From assembly GCA_963580455.1 (NCBI GenBank), contig OY756960.1, positions 8,184,001 through 8,248,000 of the forward strand: a stretch of DNA of 64,000 nucleotides, written 5' to 3'. The position numbers and the translations under genes were made by a program. This DNA is from Euonymus europaeus (lineage: Eukaryota > Streptophyta > Magnoliopsida > Celastrales > Celastraceae). The notes under the pieces were generated by a model that saw only the letters and a list, made by a program, of their open reading frames with translations, did no database searches and was not told the origin of the DNA. Position 1 is the first letter of the stretch, and every line of letters begins with the position of its first letter. Positions 47,292 through 61,600 of the stretch are shown here, one piece after another.

Positions 47292-50200
47292 TCTACACTT
47301 TTTTCGCTATTTTATGTCAAATTTTACGAGTATAGACTAGGTAAATTTTTCGTTGCCAAAAGGCCAACTTTCGTTCCCAAATTGACAAAACCATTAAAAG
47401 CCCATTCTTAAAGAGAGTTGAGCAATTATGAACTATCAAATTTGATCGGTGCACACTTTTTATTGTTATTTTATGTCATATTTTACGAGTATAAGCTCAG
47501 TAGATTGTTTTGTTACCAAAACACCAACTTTCGTTCCCAAACGGAAGAATTCGTTAAAAGCTCTTCGATGGAGAGATTTTAGCAAATTTGAATTATAAAA
47601 GTTGATCGTTGTATTTTTTTATTATTGCTATATGTTTAAATTTACTAGTATGCGCTTCGTAGATTGTTTCAATGTTAAAAAATCGACTTTCATTTTGAAA
47701 TAGACAAACACGTTAAAAGCTGCTCCACTGAGAGAGTTGAGCAAATCCGAACCATCAAATTTGTTAGGTGTACACTTTTTATTGTTATTTTATGTAAAAA
47801 TTTTACGAGTATAGATTAGGTAAATTGTTTCATTCCCAAAAGACCAACTTTCGTTCCCAAATGGACAAAACCGTTAAAAGATCTCCTACGGAAGGAGTTG
47901 GGCAATTCCAAACCATCTATGTTGGTCGGTGTACACTTTATAATGTTATTTTATGTCAAATTTTACAAGTATAGGCTAGGTAAATTGTTTCTATGCCAAA
48001 AGACCAATTTTCGTTCTCAAATGGACAAAACCGTTAAAAGCTTCTCATTGGAGAGAGTTGAGCAATTTTGAACAATCAAATTTGATCGGTGTACAATTTT
48101 TATTATTATTTTATGTCCAAATTTACTAAAATATGCTTCGTAGATTGTTTCGTTGCCAAAAGATCAATCTTCGTCCCTAATGGACCAACCCGTTAAATGC
48201 TCCTCCATGAAGAAGTTGAGCAAATCCGAACCATCAAAGTTGATAGGTATACACTTTTTATTGTTGCTTTATGCCCAAATTTATCAATATACGCTTCGTA
48301 GATTTTTTTTTGCCAAAAGATCAACTTTTATTCTCAATTGTACAAAATCGTTAAAAGATCTCTTATAGAGAGAGTTGGACAATTTCAAACCATCTAGGTT
48401 GGCCGATGTACAATTTTTATTGTTATTTTATGACAAAGTTTACGATTATAGGCTATGTAAATTATTTTGTTGCCAAAAGAGAAGCTTTCGTTCCTAAATG
48501 GACAAAACCGTTAAAAGTCCCTCCTTGGAGAGAGTCGAGCAATTTCGAACTATCAAATTTGATCGTTGTACAATTTTTTTGTTATTTTATGTCATAATTT
48601 ACGAGTATAGGCTCCGTAAATTGTTTCGTTGACAAAAGACCAACTTTCATTCCCAAATGGAAGAAACCGTTAAAAGCTCCTCCATGGGGAGATTTTAGCA
48701 AATTTGAATTATAAAAGTTGATACTTGTACACTTTTTATTATTGTTTTATCTCCAAATTTACTACTATGCACTTCGCAGATTGTTTCTTTGCAAAAGGAC
48801 TAACTTTCGTTGCTAGATGGATGAAACTGTTAAATGCTCCTCCATGGAGAGAGTTGAGCAAATTCGAACCATCAAACTTGATATGTGTACACCTTTTATT
48901 GTTGCTTTATGCCCAAATTTACTAATATACGCTTCGTAGATTGTTTCGTTGTCAAAAGATCAACTTTCGTTCCCAAATGGATCAAGCCGTTTAAAGCTCC
49001 TCCATGAAGAGAGTTGAGCAAATCCGAACCATCAAAGTTGATACGTGTACACTTTTTATTGTTGCTTTATGTCCAAATTTACTAGTATACGCTTTCGTAG
49101 ATTGGTTCGTTGCCAAAAGACCAAATTTCTTTCTCAATCGGACAAAATCGTTAAAAGATCTCCTATATAGAGAGGTGGGTAATTCCAAACCATTTAGGTA
49201 GGTAGGTGTAAAATTTTTATTGTTATTTTATGTCAATGTTTACGATTATAGGCTAGGTAAATTGTTTCGTTGCCAAAAGATCAACTTTAGTTCCCAAATG
49301 GACAAAATTGTTAAAAGCCTCTCCATGGACAGAGTTGAGCAATTCTGAACTATCAAATTTGATCCTTGTACCATTTTTTTTGTTACTTTCTGTCATACTT
49401 TATGAGTATAGACTCCGTAGATTGTTTCGTTGTCAAAAGTCTAACTTTCGTTCTGAATTAGAAGAAACCGTTAAAAGACAAACTTTCATTTTCAAATGGA
49501 CAAAACCGTTAAAAGCCTTTCCTCATAGAGAGTTGAGCAATTTCGAACAATCAAATTTGATCGGTGTACACTTTTTATTGTTATTTTATGTCCAAATTTA
49601 CTAAAATACTCTTCGTAAATTGTTTCGTTGCCAAAAGATCAATCTTCGTTCCCTAATGGACCAAACCGTTAAAAGCTCCTCCATGAAGAGAGTTGAGCAA
49701 ATCCGAACCATCAAAGTTGATAGGTGTACACTTTTTATTGTTGCTTTATGTCCAAATTTACTAATATACGCTTCGTAGATTATTTCATTGCCGAAAGACC
49801 AATATTCATTCTCAATTGGACAAAACCGTTAAAAGATCTCTTAGAGAGAGAGTTGGCCAATTTTGAAGAATCTAGGTTGGCGGTGTACAATTTTTATTGT
49901 TATTTTATGTCAAAGTTTAAGATTATAGGCTAGATAAATTGTTTTGTTGCCAAAAGAGAAACTTTCGTTCCAAATGGATCAAGCCGTTAAGAGCTCCTTC
50001 ATGAAGAGAATTGAGCAAATCTGAACCATCAAAGTTGATAAGTGTAAACTTTTTATAGTTTTATGTCCAAATTTACTAGTATACGCTTTTGTAGATTGGT
50101 TTGTTGCCAAAACACCGACTTTTGTTCTCCATTGGACAAAATCGTTAAAATATCTCTTATGACTTTCATTCCCAAATGGACAAAACCGTTAAAAGCCTCT

Positions 50201-51405
50201 CCATGGAGAGAGTTGAGCAATTCCGAACTATCAAATTTGATCGTTGTACCATTTTTTTGTTATTTTCTATCATATTTTACGATTATAATCTCCGTAAATT
50301 GTTTCGTTGCCAAAAGTCTAACTTTTGTTACGAAATGGAAGAAACTATTAAAAGCCCCAACTTGGAGAGGGTTCCGCAATTCTGAACTATCACTTTCGAT
50401 CGATATACACTTTTTATTGTTATTTTATGTCAAAGTTTATGAGTATAGGCACCGTAGTTTTTTTCGTTACCAAAAGACCAACTTTCATTCTTAAATGGAC
50501 AATACCATTAAAAGCCTCTCCATGGAGAGAGTTGAACAATTCCGAACTATCATATTTGTTCGGTGTAAAATTTTATTGTTATTTTATGTCAAAGTTTACG
50601 ACTAATAGGCTAGGTAAATTATTTTATTGCCAAAATACCAACTTTCATTCCTAAAGGGCAAAAACCATTAAAAGCCTCTCCTTGGTTAGAGTTGACCAAT
50701 TCCGAACTATCAAATTTGATTGTTGTACCATTTTTTTGTTATGTTATGTTATCGGCTCCATAAATTGTTTCGTTGCAAAAAGATCAACTTTCGTTTCGAA
50801 ATGGAAGAAACCGTTAAAAGCCCCTTCTTGGAGAGGGTTCAACAATTCAAAACTATCAAATTTGATCGGTGTACTTCTTTTATTGTTATCTTATGTCATA
50901 TTTTACGAGTATAGGCTCCATAGATTGTTTCATTTCCAAAGGACTAACTTTCGTTCCTAAATGTACGAAACCGTTAAAAGCTCCTCCATGGAGAGAGTTG
51001 AGCAAATCCGAGCCATTAAAGTATTAAAAGACCAACTTTCGTTTCCAAAATGGAAGAAACTGTTAAAAGCTCCTACATGGAGAGAGTTTAGCAAATTCGA
51101 AATTGTCAAAGTTGATAGTTGTACACTTTTTCTTGTCGCTTTATGTCCAAATTTACTAGTATGCGATTCGTAGATTGTTTCGTTGCTAAAAGACCAACTT
51201 TATTTCCCCAATGGACAAGACCTGTACACTTTCTATTGTTGCTTTATGTCTGAATTTATTAATATACGCTTCGTAGATTGTTTCATTGCCAAATGACCAA
51301 CTTACGCTCTCAATTGGACAAAATCGTTAAAAGGGAGACTATGGAGAGAGTTGGGCAATTCTGAACCATCTAGGTTGGTTGGTTTACTTTTTTTACTGCT
51401 ATTTT

Positions 51406-51525
51406 ATGTCAAATTTTATGAGTATAGACTCCGCAGATTGTTTCGTTGCCAAAAGATCAAATTTCATGTCAAATTTTATGAGTATAGACTCCGTAGATTG
51501 TTTCGTTGCCAAAAGATCAATTTTC
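51406..51525 (+). repeat. 60-bp internal tandem duplication in satellite
   Basis: The segment ATGTCAAATTTTATGAGTAT… through the 'caaaagatcaa' block occurs twice with a period of exactly 60 and only two or three differences. It makes one monomer longer than the norm. Confidence 0.9.
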
Positions 51526-54290
51526 ATTTCCAAATGGACAAAACCATTACAAAAATCCCCTAAAGAGAGAGTTGGGCAATTCTGAACAATCAATTTTGAT
51601 CGGTGTAAACTTTTTATTGTTATTTTATGTCATATTTTACGGGTATAGACTCCATAGATTGTTTCATTGCCAAAAAACCAAATTTCATTTTTAAACGGGA
51701 AAAATCGGTAAAAGCTCCTACATGGAGAGGGTTTAGCAAATTCGAATTATAAAAGTTGATAGTTGTACAGTTTTTATTGTTGCTTTATCTCCAAATTTAA
51801 TTGTATGCGCTTCATAGATTGTTTCAATGCCAAAAGTCCAACTTTCATTCCCAAATGTACAAAACCGTTAAAAGCAACTCCATGAAGAGATTTGAGTATA
51901 TCCCTACCATCAAAGTTGATAGGCGTGCACTTTTTATTGTTGTTTTATGTCCAAATTTACTAATATACGCTTTGTAGATTGTTTTGTTGCCAAATGACCA
52001 ACTTTCATTCTCAATTGGACAAAACCATTAAAAGCTCCTATATGAAGACAGTTGAGCAAATCCGATCCGTCAAAGTTCATAGGTGTACACTTTTTATTGT
52101 TGTTTTATGTCCAAATTTACTAATATACGCTTTGTAGATCGTTTTGTTGCCAAATGACCAACTTTAATTCTCAATTGGACAAAACCGTTAAAAGCCCTCC
52201 TATGGAGAGAGTTGTGCAATTCCGAACCATCTAGGTTGGTCGGTGTACACTTTTTGGTGTTATTTTATGTCAAATTTTACGAGAATAGGCTAGGTAAATT
52301 GTTTTATTGCCAAAAGACCGATTTTCATTCCCAAATGGACAAAATCATTAAAAGCTCATCCTTTGAGAGAGTTGAGCAATTCCGAACTATTAAATTTGAT
52401 TGGTGAACAATTTTTATTGTTATTTTATGTAATATTTTATGACTATAGGCTCTGTAGATTGTTTGGTAGCCAAAAGAACATCTTTTGTTAACAATTGGAC
52501 AAAACCGTTAAAAGCTCCTCATTGGAGAGAGTTGAGCAATTTGAACTATCAAATTTGAATGTTTGTGACTTCGTATTGTTATTTTATGTCAAATTTTATG
52601 AGTATAGACTCCGTAGATTGTTTCGTTTTTAAAAGATTAACTTTCATTCCCAGATGGAAGAAATCGTTAAAATCTTCTCCATGAAGAGAGTTTAGCAAAT
52701 TCAAAATTATCAAAGTTGACAGTTGTACACTTTTAACTGTTGCTTTATGTCATAATTTAATAGTATGCGCTTCGTAGATCGTTTCGTTGCCAAAAGATCG
52801 ACATTCATTTTCGAATGGATAGACCATTACAAGCTCCTCCATGGAGAGAGTTCAGCAAATCCAAACCAACAAAGTTGATAGTTGTATAATTTTTATTTTT
52901 TCTTTATGTTCAATTTTACTAATATGCGCTTCGTAGATTATTTTGCTGCTCAACTCTATCTATGGTGGACCGTTTAGCGGTTTTTGTCCTTTTGTCACAG
53001 AAAGGTGGTTTTTTGGCATCGAAATAATCTATGAAGCTTATACTCGTAAAATTTGACATAGAAGAACAATAAAAAGTGTACACCGAGCAACGTTGATGGT
53101 CCGAAGTTGCTCAACTCTATCTATGAAGGAGCTTTTAACGGTTTTTGTCCATTTGGCATAGATATGTGGTGTTTTGGCATCGAAATAATCTACGAAGCTT
53201 ATACTCGTAAAATTTGACATAGAAGAACAATAAAAAGTGTATATCGTGCAACTTTGATAGTTTGAAATTGCTCAACTCTCTCGATGGAGTTGTTTTTAAT
53301 AGTTTTGTCGAATTTAGACCGATATTGTTCTCTTAAAAACAAAACAATTTGCGAAGCGAATACTAGTAATTTTGGACATAAAGAAACAATAAAAAGTGCA
53401 TACCGAGCAACTTTCGCGGTTCGAAATTGCTCAACTCTATCTATGGAGGAGCTTTTAACGATTTTTATCGATTTGTCATAGAAAGTTGGTGTTTCGGCAT
53501 CAAAATAATCTAGGAAGCTTATACTCGTAAAATTTCACATAGAAGAACAATAAAAAGTGTACACCGAGCAACTTTCAAGGTCCGAAGTTGCTCAACTCTA
53601 TCTATGTAGGAGCTTTTAACGGTTTTTGTGTATTTGTCATAGAAAGCTGGTGTTTTGGCATGGAAATAATCCAGGAAGCTTATACTCGTAAATTTTGACA
53701 TAGAAGAATAATAAAAAGTGTACACCGAGCAACTTTCATGGTCCGAAGTTGCTCAACTCTATCTATGGAGGAGCTTTTAACGGTTTTTGTCCATTTGGCA
53801 TAGAAATGTGGTGATTTGGCATCGAAATAATCTAGGAAGCTTATAATCGTAAAATTTGACATAGAACAACAATAAAAAGTGTACACCGAACAACTTTGAT
53901 GGTCCGAAGTTTCTCAACTCTATCTATGAAGGAGATTTTAACGGTTTTTGTCCATTTGGCATAGATACGTGGTGTTTTGGAATTGAAATAACCTAGGAGG
54001 GTTATACTCATAAAATTTGACATAGAAGAACAATAAAAAGTGTACACCGGGCAACTTTCAAGGTCCGAAGTTGCTCAACTCTATCTATGGGGGAGCTTTC
54101 AACGATTTTTGTCCATTTGTCAAAGAAAGGTGGTGTTTTGGCATGGAAATAATCTAGGAAGCTTATACTCGTAAAATTTGACATAGAAGAACAATAAAAA
54201 GCGTAAACCGAGCAACTTTCATGGTCCGAAGTTGCTCAACTCTATCTATGGAGGAGCTTTTAACGGTTTTTGTCCATTTGGCATAGAAAT

Positions 54291-57200
54291 GTGGTGTTTT
54301 GGCATCGAAATAATTTAGGAAGCTAATACTCGTAAAATTTGACAAAGAAGAACAATAAAAAATGTACACCGAGCAACTTTCATGGTCCAAAGTTGCTCAA
54401 CTCTATCTATGGAAGAGCTTTTAACGGTTTTTGTCCATTTGGCATAGAAATGTGGTGTTTTGGCATGGAAATAATCTATGAAGCTTGTACTCGTAAAATT
54501 TAAGATAGAAGAACAATAAAAAGTGTACACCGAGCAACTTTCATGGTCCGAAGTTGCTCAACTCTATCTATGGAGGAGCTTTTAACGGTTTTTGTCTATT
54601 TGTGATAGAAAGGTGGTGTTTTGGCATCAAAATAATCTAGGAAGCTTATACTCGAAAAATTTGATATAGAAGATTAATAAAAAGTGTATATCGTGCAACT
54701 TTGATAGTTCGAAATTGCTCACCTCTCTCGATGGAGTTGTTTTTAATAGTTTTGACGAAATTTAGACCGATATTGTTATCTTGACAACAAAACAATTTAC
54801 GAAGCGAATACTAGTAATTTTTGGACATAAAGAAACAATAAAAAGTGCATACCGAGCAACTTTCGTGGTTCGGAATTGCTCAACTCTCCTTATGGAGGAG
54901 CTTTTATTGGTTTTCATTATTTGTCGTAGAAAGTTGGTGTTTTGGCATCGAAAAAATCTAGGAAGTTATACTCGTAAAATTTGACATAGAAGAACAATAA
55001 AATGTGTACACCGAGCAAATTTGATGGTCCGAAGTTGCTCAACTCTATCTATGGAGGAGCTCTTAACGGTTTTTGTCCATTTTTCATAGAAAGTTGGTAT
55101 TTTGGCATCGAAATAATCTAGGAAGCTTATACTCGTAAAATTTGCATAAAAGAACAATAAAAAGTGTACACCGAGCAATTTTCATGGTCAGAAGTTGTAA
55201 ACTCTATCTATGAAGGAGCTTTTAACGGTTTTTGTCCATATGTCATAGAAATGTGGTGTTTTGGCATCGAAGTAATCTACGAAGCTTATACACGTAAAAT
55301 TTGACATAGAAGAACAATAAAAAGTGTACACCGAGCAACTTTCATGGTCCGAAGTTGCTCAACTCTATCTATGGAGGAGCTTTTAATGGTTTTTGTCCAT
55401 TTGGCATAGAAATGTGGTGTTTTGGCATGGAAATAATCTATGAAGCTTATACTCGTAAAATTTAAGATAGAAGAACAATAAAAAGTGTACACCGAGCAAC
55501 TTTCATGGTCCGAAGTTGCTCAACTCTATCTATGAAGGAGCTTTTAACGGTTTTTGTCCATTTGTCATAGCAAGGTGGTGTTTTGGCATCGAAATAATCT
55601 AGGAAGCTTATACTCGAAAAATTTAACATAGAAGAACAATAAAAAGTGTATATCGTGCAACTTTGACGGTTCGAAATTGCTCAGTTCTCTTGATGGAGTT
55701 GTTTTTAAAAGTTTTGCCGAATTTAGACCGATATTGTTCTCTTGAAAACAAAACAATTTACAAAGCAAATAGTAGTAATTTTGGACATAAAGAAACTAGA
55801 AAAAGTGCATACCGAGCAACTTTCGTGGTTCGGAATTGCTCAACTCTCCTTATGGAGGAGCTTTTATTGGTTTTCATTATTTTTCGTAGAAAGTTGGTGT
55901 TTCGTCATCGAAATAATCTAGGAAGTTATACTCGTAAAATTTGACATAGAAGAACAATAAAATGTGTACACCGAGCAACTTTGATGGTCCGAAGTTGCTC
56001 AACACTATATATGGAGGAGATTTTAGCGATTTTTGTCCATTTCTCGTAGAAAGGTGGTTTTTGGGCGTCAAAATAATCTAGGAAGCTTATACTCGTAAAA
56101 TTTGACATAGAAGAACAATAAAAAGTGTATACCGAGCAACTTTGATGGTCCGAAGTTGCTCAACTCTATCTATGAAGGAGCTTTTAACGGTTTTTGTCCA
56201 TTTGGCATAGATATGTGGTGTTTTGGCATCGAAATAATTTAGGAAGCCTATACTCGTAAAATTTGACATAGAAGAACAATAAAAAGTGTACACCGAGGAA
56301 CTTTCAAGGTTTGAAGTTGCTAACCTCTATCTATGGTGGTGCGTTTAGCGGTTTTTGTCCATTTGTCACAGAAAGGTGGTGTTTTGGCATCGAAATAATC
56401 TAGCAAGCTTATACTCGTAAAATTTGACATAGAAGAACAATAAAAAGTGTACACCGAGAAACTTTGATGGTCCGAAGCTGCTCAACTCTATTTATGAAGG
56501 AGCTTTTAACGGTTTTTGTCCATATGTCATAGAAATGTGGTGTTTTGGCATCGAAGTAATCTAGGAAGCTTATACACGTAAAATTTGACATAGAAGAACA
56601 ATAAAAAGTGTACACCGAGAAACTTTGATGGTCCGAAGTTGCTCAACTCTATTTATGAAGGAGCTTTTAATGGTTCTTGTCCATTTGTCATAGAAAAGTG
56701 GTGTTTTGGCATGGAAATAATCTAGGAAGCTTATACTCGTAAAATTTGACATAGAAGAACAATAAAAAGTGTATACCGAGCAACTTTGATGGTTCGAAGA
56801 TGCTCAACTCTATCTATGGAGGAGCTTTTAACGGATATTTTCCATTTGTCATAGAAAGGTGGTGTTTTGGCATCGAAATAATCTAGGAAGCTTATACTCA
56901 AAAAATTTGACATAGAAGAACAATAAAAAGTGTATATCGTGCAACTTTGATGGTTCGAAATTGCTCAACTCTCTCGATGAAGTTGTTTTTAATAGTTTTG
57001 CCGAATTTAGACCGATATTGTACTCTTGACAACAAAACAATTTACGAAGCGAATACTAATAATTTTGGACATAAAGAAACAATAAAAAGTGCATACCGAG
57101 CAACTTTCGTGGTTCGGAATTGCTCAACTCTCCTTATGGAGGAGCATTTATTGGTTTTCATTATTTATCGTAGAAAGTTGGTGTTTCGGCATCGAAATAA

Positions 57201-58675
57201 TCTAGGAAGTTATACTCGTAAAATTTAAGATAGAAGAACAATAAAAAGTGTACACCGAGCAACTTTGATGGTCCGAAGTTGCTCAACTCTATCTATGAAG
57301 GAGCTTTTAACGGTTTTTGTCCATTTGGCATAGATATGTGGTGTTTTGTAATCGAAATATCAAGGAAGCTTATACACATAAAATTTAACATAGAAGAACA
57401 ATAAGAAGTGTATACCGAGCAACTTTCAATGTTTGAAGTTGCTCAACTCTATCTATGGTGGAGCGTTTAGCGGTTTTTGTCCATTTGTCATAGAAAGGTG
57501 GTTTTCTGGCATCGAAATAATCTAGGAAGCTTATACTCATAAAATTTGAAATAGAAGAACAATAAAAAGTGTACACCGAGCAACTTTGATGGTCCGAAGT
57601 TGCTCAACTCTATCTATGAAGGAGCTTTTAACGGTTTTTGTCCATTTCGCATAGATATGTGGTGTTTTGGCATCGAAATAATCTACGATGCTTATACTCG
57701 TAAAATTTGACATAGAAGGACAATAAAAAGTGTACACCGAGCAATTTTCATGGTCCAAAGTTCCTCAACTCTATCTATGGAGGAGCTTTTAACGATTTTT
57801 GTCCATTTGTCATAGAAAGGTGGTGTTTTGGCATCGAAATAATCTAGGAATTATACTCGAAAAATTTGACATAGAAGAACAATTTGGCATCGAAATAATC
57901 TAGGAATTATACTCGAAAAATTTGACATAGAAGAACAATAAAAAGTGTATATCGTGCAACTTTGATAGTTCAAAATTGCTCAACTCTCTCGATGGTGTTG
58001 TTTTTAATAGTTTTGCCGAATTTAGACCGATATTGTTCTCTTGACAACAAAACAATTTGCGAAGCGAATACTAGTAATTTTTCACATAAAGAAACAATAA
58101 GAATTGCATACCGAGGAACTTTCGTGTTTCGGAATTGCTCAACTCTATCTACGGAGGAGCTTTTAACGATTTTTATCCATTTGTCATAGTAAGTTGGTGT
58201 TTCGGCATCGAAATAATCTAGGAAGCTTATACTCGTAAAATTTCACATAGAAGAACAATAAAAGTGCACACCGAGCAACTTTCAAGGTCCAAAGTTGCTC
58301 AACTCTATCTATGGAGGAGCTTTTAAAGGTTTTTGTGCATTTTTCATAGAAAGGTGATGTTTTGGCATGGAAATAATCTAGGAAGCTTATACTCATAAAT
58401 TTTGACATAGAAGAACAATAAAAAGTGTACACCGAGCAACTTTCATGGTCCGAAGTTGCTCAACTCTATCAATGGAGGAGCTTTTAACGGTTTTTGTCCA
58501 TTTGGCATAGAAATGTGGTGATTTGGCATCAAAATAATCTAGGAAGCTTATAATCGTAAAATTTGACATAAAACAACAATAAAAAGTGTACACCGAACAA
58601 TTTGATGGTCCGAAGTTGCTCAACTATATCTATGAAGGAGATTTTAACGGTTTTTTTTCCATTTGGCATAGATAC
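54291..58675 (-). repeat. 4385-bp higher-order block, copy A
   Basis: About 27 monomers. It matches copy B at a constant offset of 4385 with only isolated differences noticed by eye (for example near 55018 and 58626 against their counterparts). The boundary lies in a GTGGTGTTTTGGCAT stretch common to most monomers. Confidence 0.92.
57827..57938 (-). repeat. 56-bp tandem duplication in copy A
   Basis: The segment beginning TTTGGCATCGAAATAATC occurs twice in direct succession with a period of 56. Copy B has the same feature at 62212-62323, so it arose before the large duplication. Confidence 0.9.
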
Positions 58676-61600
58676 GTGGTGTTTTGGCATCGAAATAATT
58701 TAGGAAGCTAATACTCGTAAAATTTGACAAAGAAGAACAATAAAAAATGTACACCGAGCAACTTTCATGGTCCAAAGTTGCTCAACTCTATCTATGGAAG
58801 AGCTTTTAACGGTTTTTGTCCATTTGGCATAGAAATGTGGTGTTTTGGCATGGAAATAATCTATGAAGCTTGTACTCGTAAAATTTAAGATAGAAGAACA
58901 ATAAAAAGTGTACACCGAGCAACTTTCATGGTCCGAAGTTGCTCAACTCTATCTATGGAGGAGCTTTTAACGGTTTTTGTCTATTTGTGATAGAAAGGTG
59001 GTGTTTTGGCATCAAAATAATCTAGGAAGCTTATACTCGAAAAATTTGATATAGAAGATTAATAAAAAGTGTATATCGTGCAACTTTGATAGTTCGAAAT
59101 TGCTCACCTCTCTCGATGGAGTTGTTTTTAATAGTTTTGACGAAATTTAGACCGATATTGTTATCTTGACAACAAAACAATTTACGAAGCGAATACTAGT
59201 AATTTTTGGACATAAAGAAACAATAAAAAGTGCATACCGAGCAACTTTCGTGGTTCGGAATTGCTCAACTCTCCTTATGGAGGAGCTTTTATTGGTTTTC
59301 ATTATTTGTCGTAGAAAGTTGGTGTTTTGGCATCGAAAAAATCTAGGAAGTTATACTCGTAAAATTTGACATAGAAGAACAATAAAATGTGTACACCGAG
59401 CAACTTTGATGGTCCGAAGTTGCTCAACTCTATCTATGGAGGAGCTCTTAACGGTTTTTGTCCATTTTTCATAGAAAGTTGGTATTTTGGCATCGAAATA
59501 ATCTAGGAAGCTTATACTCGTAAAATTTGCATAAAAGAACAATAAAAAGTGTACACCGAGCAATTTTCATGGTCAGAAGTTGTAAACTCTATCTATGAAG
59601 GAGCTTTTAACGGTTTTTGTCCATATGTCATAGAAATGTGGTGTTTTGGCATCGAAGTAATCTACGAAGCTTATACACGTAAAATTTGACATAGAAGAAC
59701 AATAAAAAGTGTACACCGAGCAACTTTCATGGTCCGAAGTTGCTCAACTCTATCTATGGAGGAGCTTTTAATGGTTTTTGTCCATTTGGCATAGAAATGT
59801 GGTGTTTTGGCATGGAAATAATCTATGAAGCTTATACTCGTAAAATTTAAGATAGAAGAACAATAAAAAGTGTACACCGAGCAACTTTCATGGTCCGAAG
59901 TTGCTCAACTCTATCTATGAAGGAGCTTTTAACGGTTTTTGTCCATTTGTCATAGCAAGGTGGTGTTTTGGCATCGAAATAATCTAGGAAGCTTATACTC
60001 GAAAAATTTAACATAGAAGAACAATAAAAAGTGTATATCGTGCAACTTTGACGGTTCGAAATTGCTCAGTTCTCTTGATGGAGTTGTTTTTAAAAGTTTT
60101 GCCGAATTTAGACCGATATTGTTCTCTTGAAAACAAAACAATTTACAAAGCAAATAGTAGTAATTTTGGACATAAAGAAACTAGAAAAAGTGCATACCGA
60201 GCAACTTTCGTGGTTCGGAATTGCTCAACTCTCCTTATGGAGGAGCTTTTATTGGTTTTCATTATTTTTCGTAGAAAGTTGGTGTTTCGTCATCGAAATA
60301 ATCTAGGAAGTTATACTCGTAAAATTTGACATAGAAGAACAATAAAATGTGTACACCGAGCAACTTTGATGGTCCGAAGTTGCTCAACACTATATATGGA
60401 GGAGATTTTAGCGATTTTTGTCCATTTCTCGTAGAAAGGTGGTTTTTGGGCGTCAAAATAATCTAGGAAGCTTATACTCGTAAAATTTGACATAGAAGAA
60501 CAATAAAAAGTGTATACCGAGCAACTTTGATGGTCCGAAGTTGCTCAACTCTATCTATGAAGGAGCTTTTAACGGTTTTTGTCCATTTGGCATAGATATG
60601 TGGTGTTTTGGCATCGAAATAATTTAGGAAGCCTATACTCGTAAAATTTGACATAGAAGAACAATAAAAAGTGTACACCGAGGAACTTTCAAGGTTTGAA
60701 GTTGCTAACCTCTATCTATGGTGGTGCGTTTAGCGGTTTTTGTCCATTTGTCACAGAAAGGTGGTGTTTTGGCATCGAAATAATCTAGCAAGCTTATACT
60801 CGTAAAATTTGACATAGAAGAACAATAAAAAGTGTACACCGAGAAACTTTGATGGTCCGAAGCTGCTCAACTCTATTTATGAAGGAGCTTTTAACGGTTT
60901 TTGTCCATATGTCATAGAAATGTGGTGTTTTGGCATCGAAGTAATCTAGGAAGCTTATACACGTAAAATTTGACATAGAAGAACAATAAAAAGTGTACAC
61001 CGAGAAACTTTGATGGTCCGAAGTTGCTCAACTCTATTTATGAAGGAGCTTTTAATGGTTCTTGTCCATTTGTCATAGAAAAGTGGTGTTTTGGCATGGA
61101 AATAATCTAGGAAGCTTATACTCGTAAAATTTGACATAGAAGAACAATAAAAAGTGTATACCGAGCAACTTTGATGGTTCGAAGATGCTCAACTCTATCT
61201 ATGGAGGAGCTTTTAACGGATATTTTCCATTTGTCATAGAAAGGTGGTGTTTTGGCATCGAAATAATCTAGGAAGCTTATACTCAAAAAATTTGACATAG
61301 AAGAACAATAAAAAGTGTATATCGTGCAACTTTGATGGTTCGAAATTGCTCAACTCTCTCGATGAAGTTGTTTTTAATAGTTTTGCCGAATTTAGACCGA
61401 TATTGTACTCTTGACAACAAAACAATTTACGAAGCGAATACTAATAATTTTGGACATAAAGAAACAATAAAAAGTGCATACCGAGCAACTTTCGTGGTTC
61501 GGAATTGCTCAACTCTCCTTATGGAGGAGCATTTATTGGTTTTCATTATTTATCGTAGAAAGTTGGTGTTTCGGCATCGAAATAATCTAGGAAGTTATAC

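Larger units (their letters stand above)
47287..52945 (+). repeat. Satellite array, block 3
   Basis: About 35 plus-orientation monomers near 160 bp. Neighbouring monomers at about 51930-52245 are nearly identical, a recent one-monomer duplication. The block ends at the polarity switch near 52945. Confidence 0.95.
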
